Shown: positions 1 to 12,359, numbered from the stretch's first letter. The stretch: 64,000 nucleotides of DNA from Beroe forskalii (GCA_011033025.1 WFMF01000111.1:372001-436000); one strand, 5' to 3'. Notes: generated by a model from the letters alone, not told the origin. Numbers and translations are program-made.

Positions 1-180
1 GCCTCTCTGTGGATACTAAATTCGATTAAATACACAGTTAAATTTCAGTATCCACCAAAATATATTAATACCTTAAATTGACATTTGCTGCCGATAAAAA
101 AGTTTAAATCATCTAGCCCCAAAAATATAATAGTTTTCGATAATAACCTTGTTTCTTTTATTTAGCCTCCAAAAGCACCA

Positions 181-1050
181 ATTATGAACATGTTAGTATC
201 CACCCAGTTACCATTAGTATCCACCCAGTTACCATTAGTATCCACTCAGTTACCATTAGTATCCACCCAGTTACCATTAGTATCCACCCAGTTACCATTA
301 GTATCCACCCAGTTTCCATTAGTTTCCACCCAGTTACCATTAGTATCCACCCAGTTACCATTAGTATCCACTCAGTTACCATTAGTATCCACCCAGTTAC
401 CATTAGTATCCACCCAGTTACCATTAGTATCCACCCAGTTACCATTAGTATCCACTCAGTTACCATTAGTATCCACCCAGTTACCATTAGTATCCACCCA
501 GTTACCATTAGTATCCACCCAGTTACCATTAGTATCCACCCAGTTACCATTAGTTTCCACCCAGTTACCATTAGTATCCACCCAGTTACCATTAGTATCC
601 ACCCAGTTACCATTAGTATCCATCCAGTTACCATTAGTATCCACCCAGTTACCATTAGTATCCACCCAGTTACCATTAGTATCCACTCAGTTACCATTAG
701 TATCCACCCAGTTACCATTAGTATCCAGTATCCACCCAGTCACCATTAGTATCCACCCAGTTACCATTAGTATCCATCCAGTTACCATTAGTATCCACCC
801 AGTTACCATTAGTATCCACCCAGTTACCATTAGTATCCACCCAGTTACCATTAGTATCCACCCAGTTACCATTAGTATCCACCCAGTTACCATAAGTATC
901 CACCCAGTTACCATTAGTATCCACCCAGTTACCATCAGTATCCACCCAGTTACCATTAGTATCCACCCAGTTACCATTAGTATCCACCCAGTTACCATTA
1001 GTATCCACCCAGTTACCATTAGTATCCACCCAGTTACCATTAGTATGCAC
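181..1050. repeat. 21-bp minisatellite, about 41 copies
   Basis: A head-to-tail array with unit CCACCCAGTTACCATTAGTAT and scattered single-base variants (CCACT, CCATC, TTTCC). The period is 21 and the unit lacks stop codons in several frames, so long open frames run through it on both strands; these are not genes. One phase break with a short extra unit lies near 721-735. Degenerate copies in the opposite orientation reappear at about 3073-3640. Confidence 0.97.
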
Positions 1051-1064
1051 TCAGTTATCCTGAT

Positions 1065-1418
1065 CTAAGATGAGAAGTACGTATGATACCGGGCCACAAG
1101 TACGTACTAGTACAGACCGATTGAAAAGTACGTACCCGTACCGGGCGTACGATTCAATATTTTTTGAAAATCAAAATTTCTTGTGGAGATGAATCGATCA
1201 TTATTGTTTCACACATTTACACGTGAATCACGCCCTAGAACGCTTCGGCAGAGTTCTAGAATTTGGTTCATATATTTTTTGGTGCCGCACGCTCTGTCTT
1301 TTCCCGCGTTTAACAATATAATCACGAATTTCCCCATACGTACTTTTCAGCAGGATTTAAAAGTACGTACCAGTACGGATGATTTAAAAGTACGTACCGT
1401 ACGTACTTCTCATCTTAG
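1065..1418. mobile_element. MITE with 8-bp target duplication (hAT-like)
   Basis: The ends are inverted copies of each other: CTAAGATGAGAAGTACGTA on the left and its reverse complement on the right. The element is flanked on both sides by the perfect 8-bp direct repeat ATCCTGAT (1057-1064 and 1419-1426). The interior is 354 bp, rich in further GTACGTAC motifs, and has no transposase frame. An 8-bp duplication fits hAT-type insertion; the superfamily is inferred. Confidence 0.85.
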
Positions 1419-1500
1419 ATCCTGATGTCACGTGATAATGACATCACGTGACATACCCTGTATTACGTAGCATATCATGTGACCTCTTCACCTCTAGTTC

Positions 1501-1580
1501 TATCCAGTGCCGATTATATCCAGTGCTGATTATATCCAGTGCCGATTTTATCCAGTGCCGATTTTATCCAGTGCCGTGTT
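1501..1580. repeat. Short tandem repeat, ~17-bp unit
   Basis: About five copies of TATCCAGTGCCGATTA with small variation. A related but diverged stretch (CGGCACTGG, CAGCACTG) lies inverted at about 2975-2998, so this block belongs to the arms of the surrounding palindrome. Confidence 0.8.
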
Positions 1581-1661
1581 AACCATTAATAAATCATAGT
1601 ACATGCGCGGCTTTGTCACGTTAATTCTTCATCTTGAAATTATTAGTAGATATACGGCTAG

Positions 1662-1901
1662 TGTCCCATATAAGCATATAACGCTGGGCTCCCCATTAAC
1701 TATGACAATGACATCAGTCAGAAAAATATAGTCAAGCGCATCTAGCACTTCAAAGGTCAGCGTTAGGGTCAGGATTAGGGTCAGGATTCGTTCGGTTAAG
1801 GGTCAGGATTAAGGTTAGGGCCATATTTAGGTTAAGGATACAGAAAATTTGACCTTTAGGTCTGTGAGTGTGACGTCACCCAGCCAGAGTAATATGGGAC
1901 A
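1662..1901. mobile_element. MITE-like element, copy 1
   Basis: It is bounded by TGTCCCATAT and the inverted ATATGGGACA. The interior holds TGACATCA/TGACGTCA sites near both ends and AGGGTCAGGATTA-type repeats. A second copy of the same design follows at 2004-2239, and a third, inverted and diverged, begins near 2507. No coding capacity is seen. Confidence 0.6.
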
Positions 1902-2003
1902 TACCAAATATAGAATAAGACCCGTGCGTAAGAAAGGTCAGTTTGACGGATGATGTCATGCCTGGCGGCTGCGGCCGTTTGACAAGGCCTAAAGGTTGGG
2001 TGC

Positions 2004-2239
2004 GTCTCCCATGTAAGCGGGAGCCTTCATTATCTGACAATGACGTCACTCAGGAAAATATAATTAATCACATCTAGCGCTTCAAGCATTAAGGTTAGGG
2101 TTCTGGTTAGGGTCAGGATTTGTTAGGTTCAGGGTTAGGATTAAGGTTAGGGTTTTGGTTTGCACAATGGTTAGGTTTAGGATACAGAAAATTGACGTCT
2201 AGATATGTGACGTAACTCAGAGCCGTTTATATGGGAGAC
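2004..2239. mobile_element. MITE-like element, copy 2
   Basis: It begins GTCTCCCATGTAA and ends with the inverted TTATATGGGAGAC. Internally it shares the order of motifs with the copy at 1662-1901: TGACGTCACTCAGG, AAGGTTAGGGTT and GGATACAGAAAA. The TTAGGG-like words are part of this element and are not a telomeric array. Noncoding. Confidence 0.6.
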
Positions 2240-3072
2240 ATACCATCCTACGACATAGTCATAATGACAATCAGACTTGCGATTTGCTAACCAGGGCCCT
2301 GGTTTTGAATTGGCATAGATTGCGCGGCAAGTTTCGTTTCCCGACATCGTAGGACTAGGGATTGGACTAGATCGTGGAGGACTAGGATGTTTACCTCTGT
2401 GCGCATTAAGATGCGCAAGGTTCTTGGCCATTTGGACGGTCACATTTGCTTTCTTAGCCATCCTAATCCAGTCAAAAGAAATAGACGGGCAACGTCCGTC
2501 AATTCTGGTATGTGTCCCATATAGTTCATAGTTCTGGCTGAGTGACGTCACCGACCTAAAAACGTCAATCTTTTTGTATCCTAAACCAATTTATTGCCCT
2601 AACCAAAACCCTAACCTTAGTCCTAACCTTAATCCTAACAGTAACCCTAAACCAAAAAAATAAATTCTAACCTAACTAACCTCAAAGCAGCTGAGGGTTT
2701 TTATCTTTATCAGTGACGCATCATCTATAGATAATGAAAGCCCCTCTCGATTAATGGGAAAGCCCAAATCCTGACCCTAACTGATCATAACCCTAACCTT
2801 TAAAGCGGTTGATAAACGCTATATTTTTCTGACTGACGCATTATCTAGAAAGAGGGCCCAAGTTTTATGGGGCACTACCCATATTTACTCATAATTTCAA
2901 GATGAAAATTAACGACAAGGCAGCCGTTTTTTAAAGGTTAGGGCCCGGTTCGGCATGGAAAAAGGGATGGTTAAATCGGCACTGGTTAATCAGCACTGAA
3001 AATTTTTGAAAACATGGTTGTGATATTTCTAGGGAATTGCATTATCACGTGACATCGGAAAAACTTTCCCTA

Positions 3073-3750
3073 CTAATGGTAACTGGGGAAACTTGTAATG
3101 GTGGATACAAAGGGGCCGGTCTAATGGAACTTTGGGGGATAAACAATGGATAATTAATGGAAAGGGGTACTTTTAAAGGCAACGTGGGTCTAATTTTGGG
3201 GGGAACGGGATATGGAACTGGGGGTACTAAATTGGGTGGGAATAATGGAAGGGATATAATGTAACTGGGTGAAAATTGGACGGGGATCCCTTGTCTGGGA
3301 TATTTAAAGGAATTGGGGAAATAATGGTAACTGGGGGATCTAATTTTAACTGGGGAATAAAGGGCTGGGGGGAATTAAAGTAACTGGGGGGTCTTTAATG
3401 GGAACTAATTCGGTGGATATAATTTGGGTTTTGGGGGAATGGGGGAAAACCCCAAGGGCTGGGGGGGTTAAAGGGAAAGGGAACAATTAAAAAGGGGTTT
3501 TTTTTGTTTTATTTTGGGGTTCCTAATAAAAGGGGGCCTTCCCAAAAGGCATGGCTGGGGAACACCACATGGAGCAAGTTGCCAAAACACGTTTCTTTTG
3601 ACACAAATTTTTGGGGAACTTTAAAAAAAAAAGGGGGGGGTTTAAACAAGNNNNNNNNNNNNNNNNNNNNNNNNNNNNNNNNNNNNNNNNNNNNNNNNNN
3701 NNNNNNNNNNNNNNNNNNNNNNNNNNNNNNNNNNNNNNNNNNNNNNNNNN
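3073..3750. other. Degraded minisatellite reading into assembly gap
   Basis: From 3073 the sequence is a noisy reverse-strand version of the 21-bp minisatellite (TGGTAACTGGG recurs) with stretched G and A runs. It ends in 100 N at 3651-3750. The decay looks like low-quality sequence at the edge of an unassembled tandem array. Open frames here are meaningless. Confidence 0.8.
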
Positions 3751-5149
3751 GTTAGTAGCTATAGTACTGTAGTAGTCTAAGTAATAGTTTTAAAAATAAA
3801 TCATTCTATTGGTTTTAATAAATTCATGCCAACGCATGGTCAAGTCTGCTGTAAAATATAAATAACATTGTTTCATTAAAATAACATTGTTTCATTAATA
3901 AGTATTAATCTTTAATGTGATCCTTCATGATATCAAGTGAATGAGATACTAGTGAAACTCAAGGATGATAATGAATAGAATGAATAATGAAGAAGTTATA
4001 AATCCTTTGAGGTGCCCTCACAGTGGTTTCTATTCAATCAATTTTATGTCAAGCAATCATTGTTTATTACCTGAATTTCCAAGAAATTTAAAGATAAACT
4101 TACTTTGAGCTGTTTCGTCCTAGGCTATACCCTTGGAATCTTTGTTCATCAGTCATGGTGCTATGAAAACTCTGAAAAAAGTCATTTCAATTTTCAAAAT
4201 AATAGAAGTTTTTACCCTTTTATTAAGATATAGAATACTCAGGTGTCAAACTGCTATTTACATTATGAGAAATAGTCACCTTACTTTATCACCACTAAAA
4301 CAGTTGGTCAAGTAATTCCTGCAGATTCAAAAACAGTTGGATGGTAAATGGTTGGCATAGAAATCCCCTGCTGGATGGGGTGTGGTCAGTCCATTTTGTC
4401 ACAATTCAAGTTCATGATGTCACATCCAAGGTGAACCCAGTGGGGGCTTACTCGACCAACTGTCATTTTGTTGGTGATATTTTGACAGAAGTGTATAGTT
4501 GGAACTTTCTCTGACACAATTTGAACCAAAATAACTTGCCCAATTAATTAATTTATTAATCTACTTAGTTATACCCATGGCATAACCTGCTCTTTATTGT
4601 GAGCTCAATGATGATCAAACCAATGTAAGTTGCCCTCACCAGCTCTAACTCTTGAAACTCACACTTTGCTATTCCAACATGAAATTATCAAAAAAATTCT
4701 ACTAAACATCCACATGAACTCATGTTCTTCACAATTTCCTTACGATTTCTTTGTAGAACAAATATGTAATTAATAATATAATATAACAATTTTACTATAA
4801 AATAACACGATTCATTCTATAAAAATTAGCTAATAAACTTCATCCTTCGTTTCCACACCTTATATCCAAGGTGTCCAAGATAGAATAAAATTCCACAATC
4901 TAATGCTTCATTAATATTACATACCTTCACAAGGTACCCCCAATCTAAAGTCAAAATTATGAAAATATAAATTAAGGCGAACATAATAAGTTAAATGAGC
5001 CTGCTTGAAATAAAATGTAGTATGGTTATTGGTTAATAAATAATTGACTAAAATAAATAATCGATGGACATAGTAAGAGTCCAAAATAATAAGCAAAACC
5101 AGAAAAATAACGAACATAGAACAAGTTGCACACAGAACAAGAGCTATGA
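3751..5149. other. No gene seen
   Basis: AT-rich sequence without a coding frame that I can support. A stretch near 4009-4070 (GAGGTGCCCTCACAG then TCAATCA repeats) loosely resembles 36660-36720 in the LARP1 intron, so part of this may be an old dispersed repeat. Confidence 0.5.
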
Positions 5150-6180
5150 GACACCTCAGAGCCACAAACTCATCACAGTGTAAAATATTTTGATTTGAGA
5201 CGATCTTAAACAGTTCTAGCTTCATTCTGGTATCAACATATGTTTCTACTGGCTTTTGTTGCTGTCTTGAGGCTAAAGTTTTGTCGCGACATCCAAAAAT
5301 TTGTTTTTTTGGCAATGTGCCCATATGCATAAATGAAGCACTTTATCATTCTGGAAAATGTCTTCTTTAAATTAAGAGGTTAGAATTTACTTAATTGGTT
5401 AAAATTTGGGAGTTTTCAACCCTGCGTTGACCATTTGAGGCTAAAAGAAGGCCAAATTTTTTGATAAAATCCTGGGGCGGAAGTCACTTAACCTCGCCTG
5501 AGAGCCACCAATTCATCCCATTGTGCAAAATTTTCGTTAGAGGTGATCCTAGACAGCTTCAGCTTTATCTGGGTAACAAAAATATGTTTTGATTGGCTTC
5601 TGTTGTGGTCTTGAGGCTAAATTTGTGTCGCGACATCCGAAAACCCGGTTTTTTGGAAAATGGGCCTAGAATTAACCCCTGAGGGACAACATAAAGAGGT
5701 AGGACCAGTTTAATGCCACCAACTTGTAGCCACCATGGGTACTACAAGTTGGTAAGACAACTTCAGGTCAGGCCCTCTCCCTCTGGGAATAATAGGTCCT
5801 CTACGCGCGCGCGCGCGTACACCGCCTCTTTGACCAGACCACGGAAAAAGTAAAGCAGGTAGCCAGGATCTATCCATGTCAACTTGTAGCAGCCATGGGT
5901 ACTACAGTTTGGTGTAGGATTGGTTTCTCTTCTGTGTTGGATATTGAGGTTAAGAAGGCCGGTCTATGCGCGCGCGCGCGCGCGCGCGTACACTGCCTTC
6001 GATAACCTCAACCGGGCCACGAAGGACTTGACCTTTCCAGTGAAGACTCTTCTCATTTAAGAGGGTCTCCTCGAATTTTTGAGATAGGTCCCAAGGCTGT
6101 ATCTCTTTTAGTTTCTGAGTTATGAGCTCTTTTGTGAGGGAAAATCGAGTCGCATGTCACAAATCGAAAGCGACTTTTTA
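5150..6180. repeat. Left arm of long inverted repeat
   Basis: This stretch returns in reverse complement at about 10560-11880. Near-identical landmarks are the TACCCATGG-centred palindromes (CAACTTGTAG…CTACAAGTTG), the (CG)n tracts at about 5808-5827 and 5968-5988, the AAAGAGATACAGCC stretch and the TGTCGCGACA sites. The outer part carries two diverged copies of a ~330-bp unit that occurs three times in the right arm. The arms enclose about 4.4 kb of unrelated repeats. No transposase is visible, so this is a foldback-type arrangement of unknown class. Confidence 0.85.
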
Positions 6181-6626
6181 GGTGGTTTTAACCTCATAAA
6201 ATCTCAACGCAAGGTCGGATTTTGATAAGTTTTGTTGCAAATGATAGATATCAATGAGTTCTTTCATATAAGACTGTTTCCAACTATCTGGGATGCCTAT
6301 TTCACTGCACAGAAGCCTTTAAGTGTCAAAAATGGCCAACTTGCATTCTGGCTGCTATCGATGCAATCAGTTTTCTTAATGAGGCCCAAACCATGCAAAT
6401 TATTCACTCAATGAGCTGGATTGCATATTGATGTTAATCACCCCTTGAAAACTAGTTTTTTCAAGCTCATTGTAAACTGTAAAGCAAACTGTGCAAAAGG
6501 ATGTAAATCACCCCTTGAAAACTAGATTTTTTTCAAGCTCATTGTAAAGCAAACTGTGCAGGAGGGTAGAATTAGGAGCTGCACATACTATCTGGATTCG
6601 TATTGAGAATCAAACTTTTTATAAAG

Positions 6627-6900
6627 TTCCTAAGCCCGCATAGGTGTGTGTACGCGAGCAGCAAAAGGATTTCTTAAGCCTGCATAGGTGTGTGTACGCG
6701 CGCGCCGCGCAACGCAGACAGGGATATACGTCTTTAGCAACTTTGCACTACGGAATCGGAGGAAGCGCGCCTCGCCGCCGCGCATTGCTAAACACGTATA
6801 TCCTTGTGTTGCTAAACACGTATATCAGTGTCTGCGTTGCGCGGCGCGCTTCCCCAGGGAAGCGCCGCGCGCATACACACACCTATGCTGGCTTAGGAAA
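6627..6900. mobile_element. GC-rich foldback MITE
   Basis: The ends are inverted: CCTAAGCCCGCATAGGTGTG on the left, and TATGCTGGCTTAGG closing on the right after ACACACACC. The interior is CG-rich with mirrored GATATACGT and GTTGCTAAACACG words. The same end sequence recurs at 42618, so this is a dispersed family. No coding frame is convincing. Confidence 0.6.
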
Positions 6901-6959
6901 GTGCAAAGGGAAGCGCGACGCGCGCGGGCGTACATACACCTAAGCGGGCCAAAGAAGTC

Positions 6960-8505
6960 TGATGCAATGTTTTTCATTACAGATCAAATCATGCTGAATT
7001 TATTTGAATTTATATTTGAATGAAGTCTCGACGGACGTTGCCCACCTATTTCTTCTGACTGTGACTTCCAAATGTGAAGCGTTGCGCCGCGCGCGGCCGT
7101 GCGAGGGTAGGGTAACATCCTACGAAATGAAGTCATATTAAACAAACTAAATGAACCAATAAAGATAAACTGATAAAATAAATCTTCTTTGTAGAACAAA
7201 TACAGTCATCTTTGTAGTCAAGCCATAAAATAAATGGGATAAAATGTTTTCTTTCGTTAAATTTTTGAAGTGTTATGGTCTAATGTCATTAATTAATAAT
7301 TTTCTCCTACGGATACGTTCACATGAGTACGGTGGCCGAGCAGGCTCACTTTTTTTACATAAAAAAAATTTTACATAAAAATTTTTTATGTAAAAATTTT
7401 TGAGCCTTTTCGTCCAACCCCGTGGCCGAGGAGGATCAAAAATTTTTATGTAAAATTTTTGAGCCTTTTTCGTCCACTGCAGTGGCCGAAAAGGATCACT
7501 TTATTTCACATAAAAATTTTATTCTCATCGCTTCCATATATCTAATTTCAGCATAATGGCCATTGGCCACGTCGTTTGCACCTGCGGTGGCCGCGCGCGC
7601 GTTAGGCGGCCGATCTAGCGCGCGCGGCGCGCACGCGCAGATGGAATTCTGAAAAATTATTTGAGTCGATTTTTTTTTTATTTTTGCCTTGAGCAGTAAT
7701 TATTCAAATTAATTCGATGATAAGGCCGTAGAATTATTTTTCTAATGAACCATGGGCACGTGTTTTGAAATAAATGTTTCTGTTGAATCAATGATCTTAA
7801 ATGTCAGTTTTAAATCAAAATATCCTATAAATCATTTAAATTATTTATTTATATGAATTTATTTGAAATAAAAAGAAATCTTTCTTCAAGACATCAATTT
7901 CTAAGAATAGAAGTATTCTGCTGTGGATAGAGCTTCATGGATTCTTTGGTTAATTGTGCTATCCATCTGAATGCTTTTGATGCTATAAATCAAATTATTT
8001 TATGTTGTTAATGTTGTTAATTGATTCATGAATTATGAATTATCTTATGAATTATGTTTTATAAAAGGATTGGGGCTATATTTGTGACAAATGTAAACTG
8101 TTTCTATGCTTGTACATTTTGATGTTTTAAAGAAAGTCTTTATTTTATGGATTTTTTCTCTACTAAATTGGTAACTGCTGCTTCTCCAACATAGCCCTTT
8201 AGCCGCAAAAGTCATGCCACAATAATGCAATGTCCCAGAAAATATATAGACCATTCAAGACTCTTTCATTTTAGAGATTGAGGCAATTATTGCATCCACT
8301 TCATCCACATGACATAGTGAAACCAGGTTTGTGGCATAAAAAATTAACCCTTTCATAAATGCAAGCTAGCTTCCTTATTTGGACATGAACAAATTTAAAT
8401 TAACAACAGTTCATGCTCTGCACCAAAGGCAGCATTGCTCAAAAATTCCCTGAGAAGCTCTTATAATTACAGGCGAAATGGTAGTTGAGGAACATGACTG
8501 ATTTC
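6960..8505. other. Noncoding with short inverted repeats
   Basis: 7329-7510 holds about three units of a GTGGCCGA…GAGCCTTTTCGTCCA repeat with poly-T hairpins (TTTTTATGTAAAAA). 7022-7125 is a reversed relative of 42738-42850. 7570-7640 is CG-rich and self-complementary. I see no gene. Confidence 0.5.
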
Positions 8506-8509
8506 AGCA

Positions 8510-8935
8510 TAAAATAGCCCCCATTAGCCCCCATGGGGGCTACGTGAGGGGCTAGTGTCACGTGAGGGGCTAGTGAGGCTAATCTTGGTGTCTAGCCCCC
8601 CATGGGCGCTAATATACGGTGGGGCTATTTGCATTATGTAGCCCTTCACGGTGAGGGGCCAAAAGTTCACTTAGCCCCTCACTAGCCCCCTCACTAGCCC
8701 TTCACTAGCCCCCTCAGTAGCCCCTCACGTAGCCCCATGGGCGCCAGCAATCTGCAATTTAGCCCCTCATAGCCCTCACAAGACGCGTTTTAACGAATTT
8801 AGCCCCCATTAGCCCCCACGAATTATGTATCTACGCATTTCGTGAGGGGCTATAGCACTATATGAGGGGCTAAAGCCTTCATATGAGGGGGCTAATGGGG
8901 CTAAATTTGACTGAATGAGTTAGCCCCACGAGAGT
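8510..8935. repeat. TAGCCCC-rich low-order repeat
   Basis: Dozens of copies of TAGCCCC(C/T)CA and its reverse complement TGAGGGGCTA are mixed in both orientations, often as CACTAGCCCC or CACGTGAGGGGC. The opposed copies can pair into many alternative hairpins. There is no open frame of note. Confidence 0.85.
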
Positions 8936-9074
8936 ACATTTTGTCGTCAAAATGTCAAAATTATGACATCCATTAAACAATTTGAATGCTTTTCTTCACT
9001 AGCCTCTCACTTAGTCCTTCGAAACAATTTCCTTAATATTGTTTCCATTCTTAATCACCAGTCCTCACTAGCCC

Positions 9075-10195
9075 CCTACAATGATGAAATGAACATCCCT
9101 GAAATTTCAGAAAATCTGTTGGTGGGAACATCCTCAAAATCGACTTTTGCCATTTTTGAACCATTTTCGTCGGTATTTCCTTGCGTTTGACCTTATATCT
9201 CGAAAATTAGCACATAGACCCCCAATTTTCTTTATGGTTTCTGAAAGACAATGATGAAATGAACATCCCTGCAAAATTTCAGGAAAATCTGTTGGTGGGA
9301 ACACCCTCAAAATCGACTTTTGCCATTTTTGAACCATTTTCGTCGGTATTTCCTTGCGTTTGACCTTATATCTCGAAAATTAGCACATAGACCCCCAATT
9401 TTCTTTATGGTTTCTGAAAGACAATGATGAAATGAACATCCCTGCAAAATTTCAGGAAAATCTGTTGGTGGGAACACCTCAAAATCGACTTTTGCCCTTT
9501 TTGAACCATTTTCGTCGGTATTTCCTTGTGTTTGACCTTATATCTCGAAAATTAGCACATAGACCCCCAATTTTCTTTATGGTTTCTGAAAGACAATGAT
9601 GAAATGAACATCCCTGCAAAATTTCAAGAAAATCTGTTGGTGGGAACATCCTCAAAATCGACTTTTTGCCATTTTTTGAACCATTTTCGTCGGTATTTCC
9701 TTTGCGTTTGACCTTATATCTCGAAAATAAGCACATAGACCCCCAATTTTCTTTATGGTTTCTGAAAGACAATGATGAAATGAACATCCCTGCAAAATTT
9801 CAAGAAAATCTGTTGGTGGGAACATCCTCAAAATCGACTTTTTGCCATTTTTGAACCATTTTCGTCGGTATTTCCTTGCGTTTGACCTTATATCTCGAAA
9901 ATAAGCACATAGACCCCCAATTTTCTTTATGGTTTCTGAAAGACAATGATGAAATGAACATCCCTGCGAAATTTCAGGAAAATCTGTTGGTGGGAACATC
10001 CTCAAAATCGACTTTTTGCCATTTTTGAACCATTTTCGTCGGTATTTCCTTGCGTTTGACCTTATATCTCAAAAATAAGCACATAGACCCCCAATTTTCT
10101 TAACAGTTTCTGAAAGACAATGATGAAATGAAAATCCCTGCAAAATTTCAGGAAAATCTGTTGGTGGGAACATCCTCAAAATCGACTTTTTGAAT
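9075..10195. repeat. ~173-bp satellite, 6 to 7 copies
   Basis: The anchor word ATGATGAAATGAAC recurs at 9081, 9251, 9424, 9596, 9772, 9946 and 10120 (the last slightly altered), giving periods of 170 to 176 bp. Copies are highly similar, with small indels mostly in T or A runs. Reading frames span several units but shift at these indels, so the array is noncoding. The unit is close to nucleosome length. Confidence 0.95.
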
Positions 10196-10559
10196 TTTTG
10201 CCATTTTGAACCATTTGACCTGATAGGAATCTCGAAAATTACTCATATGGACCGCCAACTTTCGAGTATTATCACTCTCGAATGCAGCAAATTCTCATTA
10301 GTTATAATCAGTCGGTGGGTAACTTTCTTATTTCATGATTTTGAAAAAATAAGTGTTGAAATATTTCCAAGTTATTCCGTAAAAACGCAGATTTCCGCGC
10401 ACGATTTGGTTCACTTTTGGTCGAAAGTCCTACTGACTCAAGCGTAGTACAGATGTTTTTGCGTAACACGCGAAAACATTTGTACTACCTGTCAGGCGCA
10501 ACCTGGAAGCCGCGCACGATTACGCAGCGCACAAGAACGCCGCGCACGTCTTAGTTCGA

Positions 10560-11880
10560 CACGCCCCCGTAACTCAAAAACTAAAAGAGATACAGCCTTG
10601 GGACCTATCTCAAAAATTCGAGAAGACCCTCTTACATAAGAAGAGTCTTCACTGGAAAGGTCAAGTCCTTCGTGGCCCGGTTGAGGTTATCGAAGGCGGT
10701 GTACGCGCGCGCGCGTAGACCGGCCTTCTTAACCTCAATATCCAACACAGAAGAGAAACCAATCCTACACCAAACTGTAGTACCCATGGCTGCTACAAGT
10801 TGACATGGATAGATCCTGGCTACCTGCTTTACTTTTTCCGTGGTCTGGTCAAAGAGGCGGTGTACGCGCGCGCGCGCGCGTAGAGGACCTATTATTCCCA
10901 GAGGGAGAGGGCCTGACCTGAAGTTGTCTTACCAACTTGTAGTACCCATGGTGGCTACAAGTTGGTGGCATTAAACTGGTCCTACCTCTTTATGTTGTCC
11001 CTCAGGGGTTAATCTTAGGCCCGTTTTCCGAAAACCGGGTTTTTGGATGTCGCGACTCAAATTTAGCCTCAAGACCACAACAGAAGCCAATGAAAACATA
11101 TTTTTGTTACCAAGATGAAGCTGAAACTGTCAAGGATCACCTCAAACCAAAATTTTGCACAATGGGATGAATTTGTGGCTCTCAGGTGAGGTTAAGCGAT
11201 GTCCTCCCGGGAATTTCATCTTAAAATTTGGCCTTGTTTTTGCCTCAAATGAACAACGCAAGGTCAAAACTCCCAACTTTGAACCAAGGAAGTATATTCT
11301 GACCTCTTGATTAATATTACATTTCTTTAAGAGGACTGAAGCACCTCCATGAGGTTAAAATGGCTAAAAACTGTAAAATCCAGGTTTTCAGATGTCGCGA
11401 CACAGTTTTAGCCTCAAGACAGCAACAAAAGCCAATGAAAACAGATTCTTGATGGCAAAATGAAGCTGAAACTGTCTAGGATCACCTCAAACCCAAATTT
11501 TTCACAATGGGATGGATTGGTGGCTCTCAGGAGAGGTTAAGTGACTTCCACCCGGGGATTTTATCAAAAATTCAGGCCATTTTTTAGCCTCAAATGGACA
11601 ACGCAAGGTCAAAACTCCCAAATTTGACCAAGGAAGTATATTTTGACCTTTTTGATTGAGACTGATAACTTTGGGAGGACTCAAACACTTCTTTGATGTT
11701 TGAAGTGGCTAAAAACAGTAAAATCCAGGTTTTTGAGATGTCGCGACAAAATTTAGCCTCAAACAGCAACAAAAAGCAAGTAAAGACATATTCTTGATAC
11801 CAAAATGAAGCTGAAACTGTCTAAGATCACCTCAAATCAAAATTTTACTCATTAGGATTTGTTGGCAGATCTCAGGTGAG
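10560..11880. repeat. Right arm of long inverted repeat
   Basis: Reverse complement of 5150-6180, followed by three tandem diverged copies of a ~350-bp unit near 11030, 11390 and 11740. Each unit contains TGTCGCGAC, then TTTAGCCTCAA, AAATGAAGCTGAAACTGTC-like words, CACAATGGGATG, and a block ending GACAACGCAAGGTCA. The pairing with the left arm is strongest at 10560-11000, across the CG-rich and ACCCATGG palindromes. Confidence 0.85.
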
Positions 11881-12359
11881 GATAAGTGTCTTCCTTCCCA
11901 TGTTTTTATCAAAAAGTTGGATTTTGTGTTAGCCTCAAATCGACAACGCAAGGTCACAAATTCTAAATTTTGACCTAAAAGGTGGATTTTGACCTCCAGA
12001 TCAAGAAAAAAAATACTTTTGGAGGACTAAAACACTCCTTTGATGCATTAAATGGCCAAAAGCTGTGAAATAAGGCAGTTTTTGCTCAAATCAGCCTCAT
12101 ATTTAACCTCACAGTTGCCACAAATAAGGTAATATCATGTTCAAAAAAGTTTTTTGGTCACCACAGATGTCCAAACTAACTTTTTATGTGAAAAGATTGG
12201 CATTATAACCTTTTTGAAAAAATGATGTATAAATAAGCCAATGTCACAAATTCCTTACATTCTGGCTGCTATCAATGATCATAATAGTATCCTTACAATA
12301 ACAATAAACCCTTCAAAACAATAGAATAACAATATCACATAACATAGATGTAGTGGCCC

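Larger units (their letters stand above)
1420..3070. repeat. Large divergent palindrome
   Basis: The left arm (about 1420-1910) and right arm (about 2500-3060) are imperfect reverse complements. Matching landmarks are ATCACGTGAC, the CAGTGCCGA block, TTCATCTTGAAAT and its partner ATTTCAAGATG, and the minisatellite lying outside each arm. The right arm lacks the MITE at 1065-1418 and carries many substitutions, so it is an old inverted duplication rather than a simple read artefact. No gene is seen inside. Confidence 0.65.

Noticed and set aside
181..1050. CRISPR-like array
   Set aside because: Units are contiguous with no unique spacers, and the genome is animal. The same holds for the 20-, 25- and 173-bp arrays.
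181..1068. Long open frames on both strands through the 21-bp array
   Set aside because: The period is a multiple of three and the unit lacks stops; the frames are by-products of the repeat.
1740..2160. Telomeric TTAGGG repeats
   Set aside because: Words such as TTAGGGTCAGG are irregular, mixed with other sequence, and belong to two copies of the same MITE-like element.
1065..3070. Palindrome as a pure read fold-back artefact
   Set aside because: The arms differ by a MITE with clean target duplication and many substitutions; only the 3073-3650 tail looks like poor sequence.
4917..5330. 137-codon minus-strand frame
   Set aside because: It overlaps the outer part of the inverted-repeat arm and has no recognisable domain.
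9134..10005. Repeat protein frames in the 173-bp satellite
   Set aside because: Frames break at homopolymer indels between copies, and the repeat is better explained as noncoding satellite.
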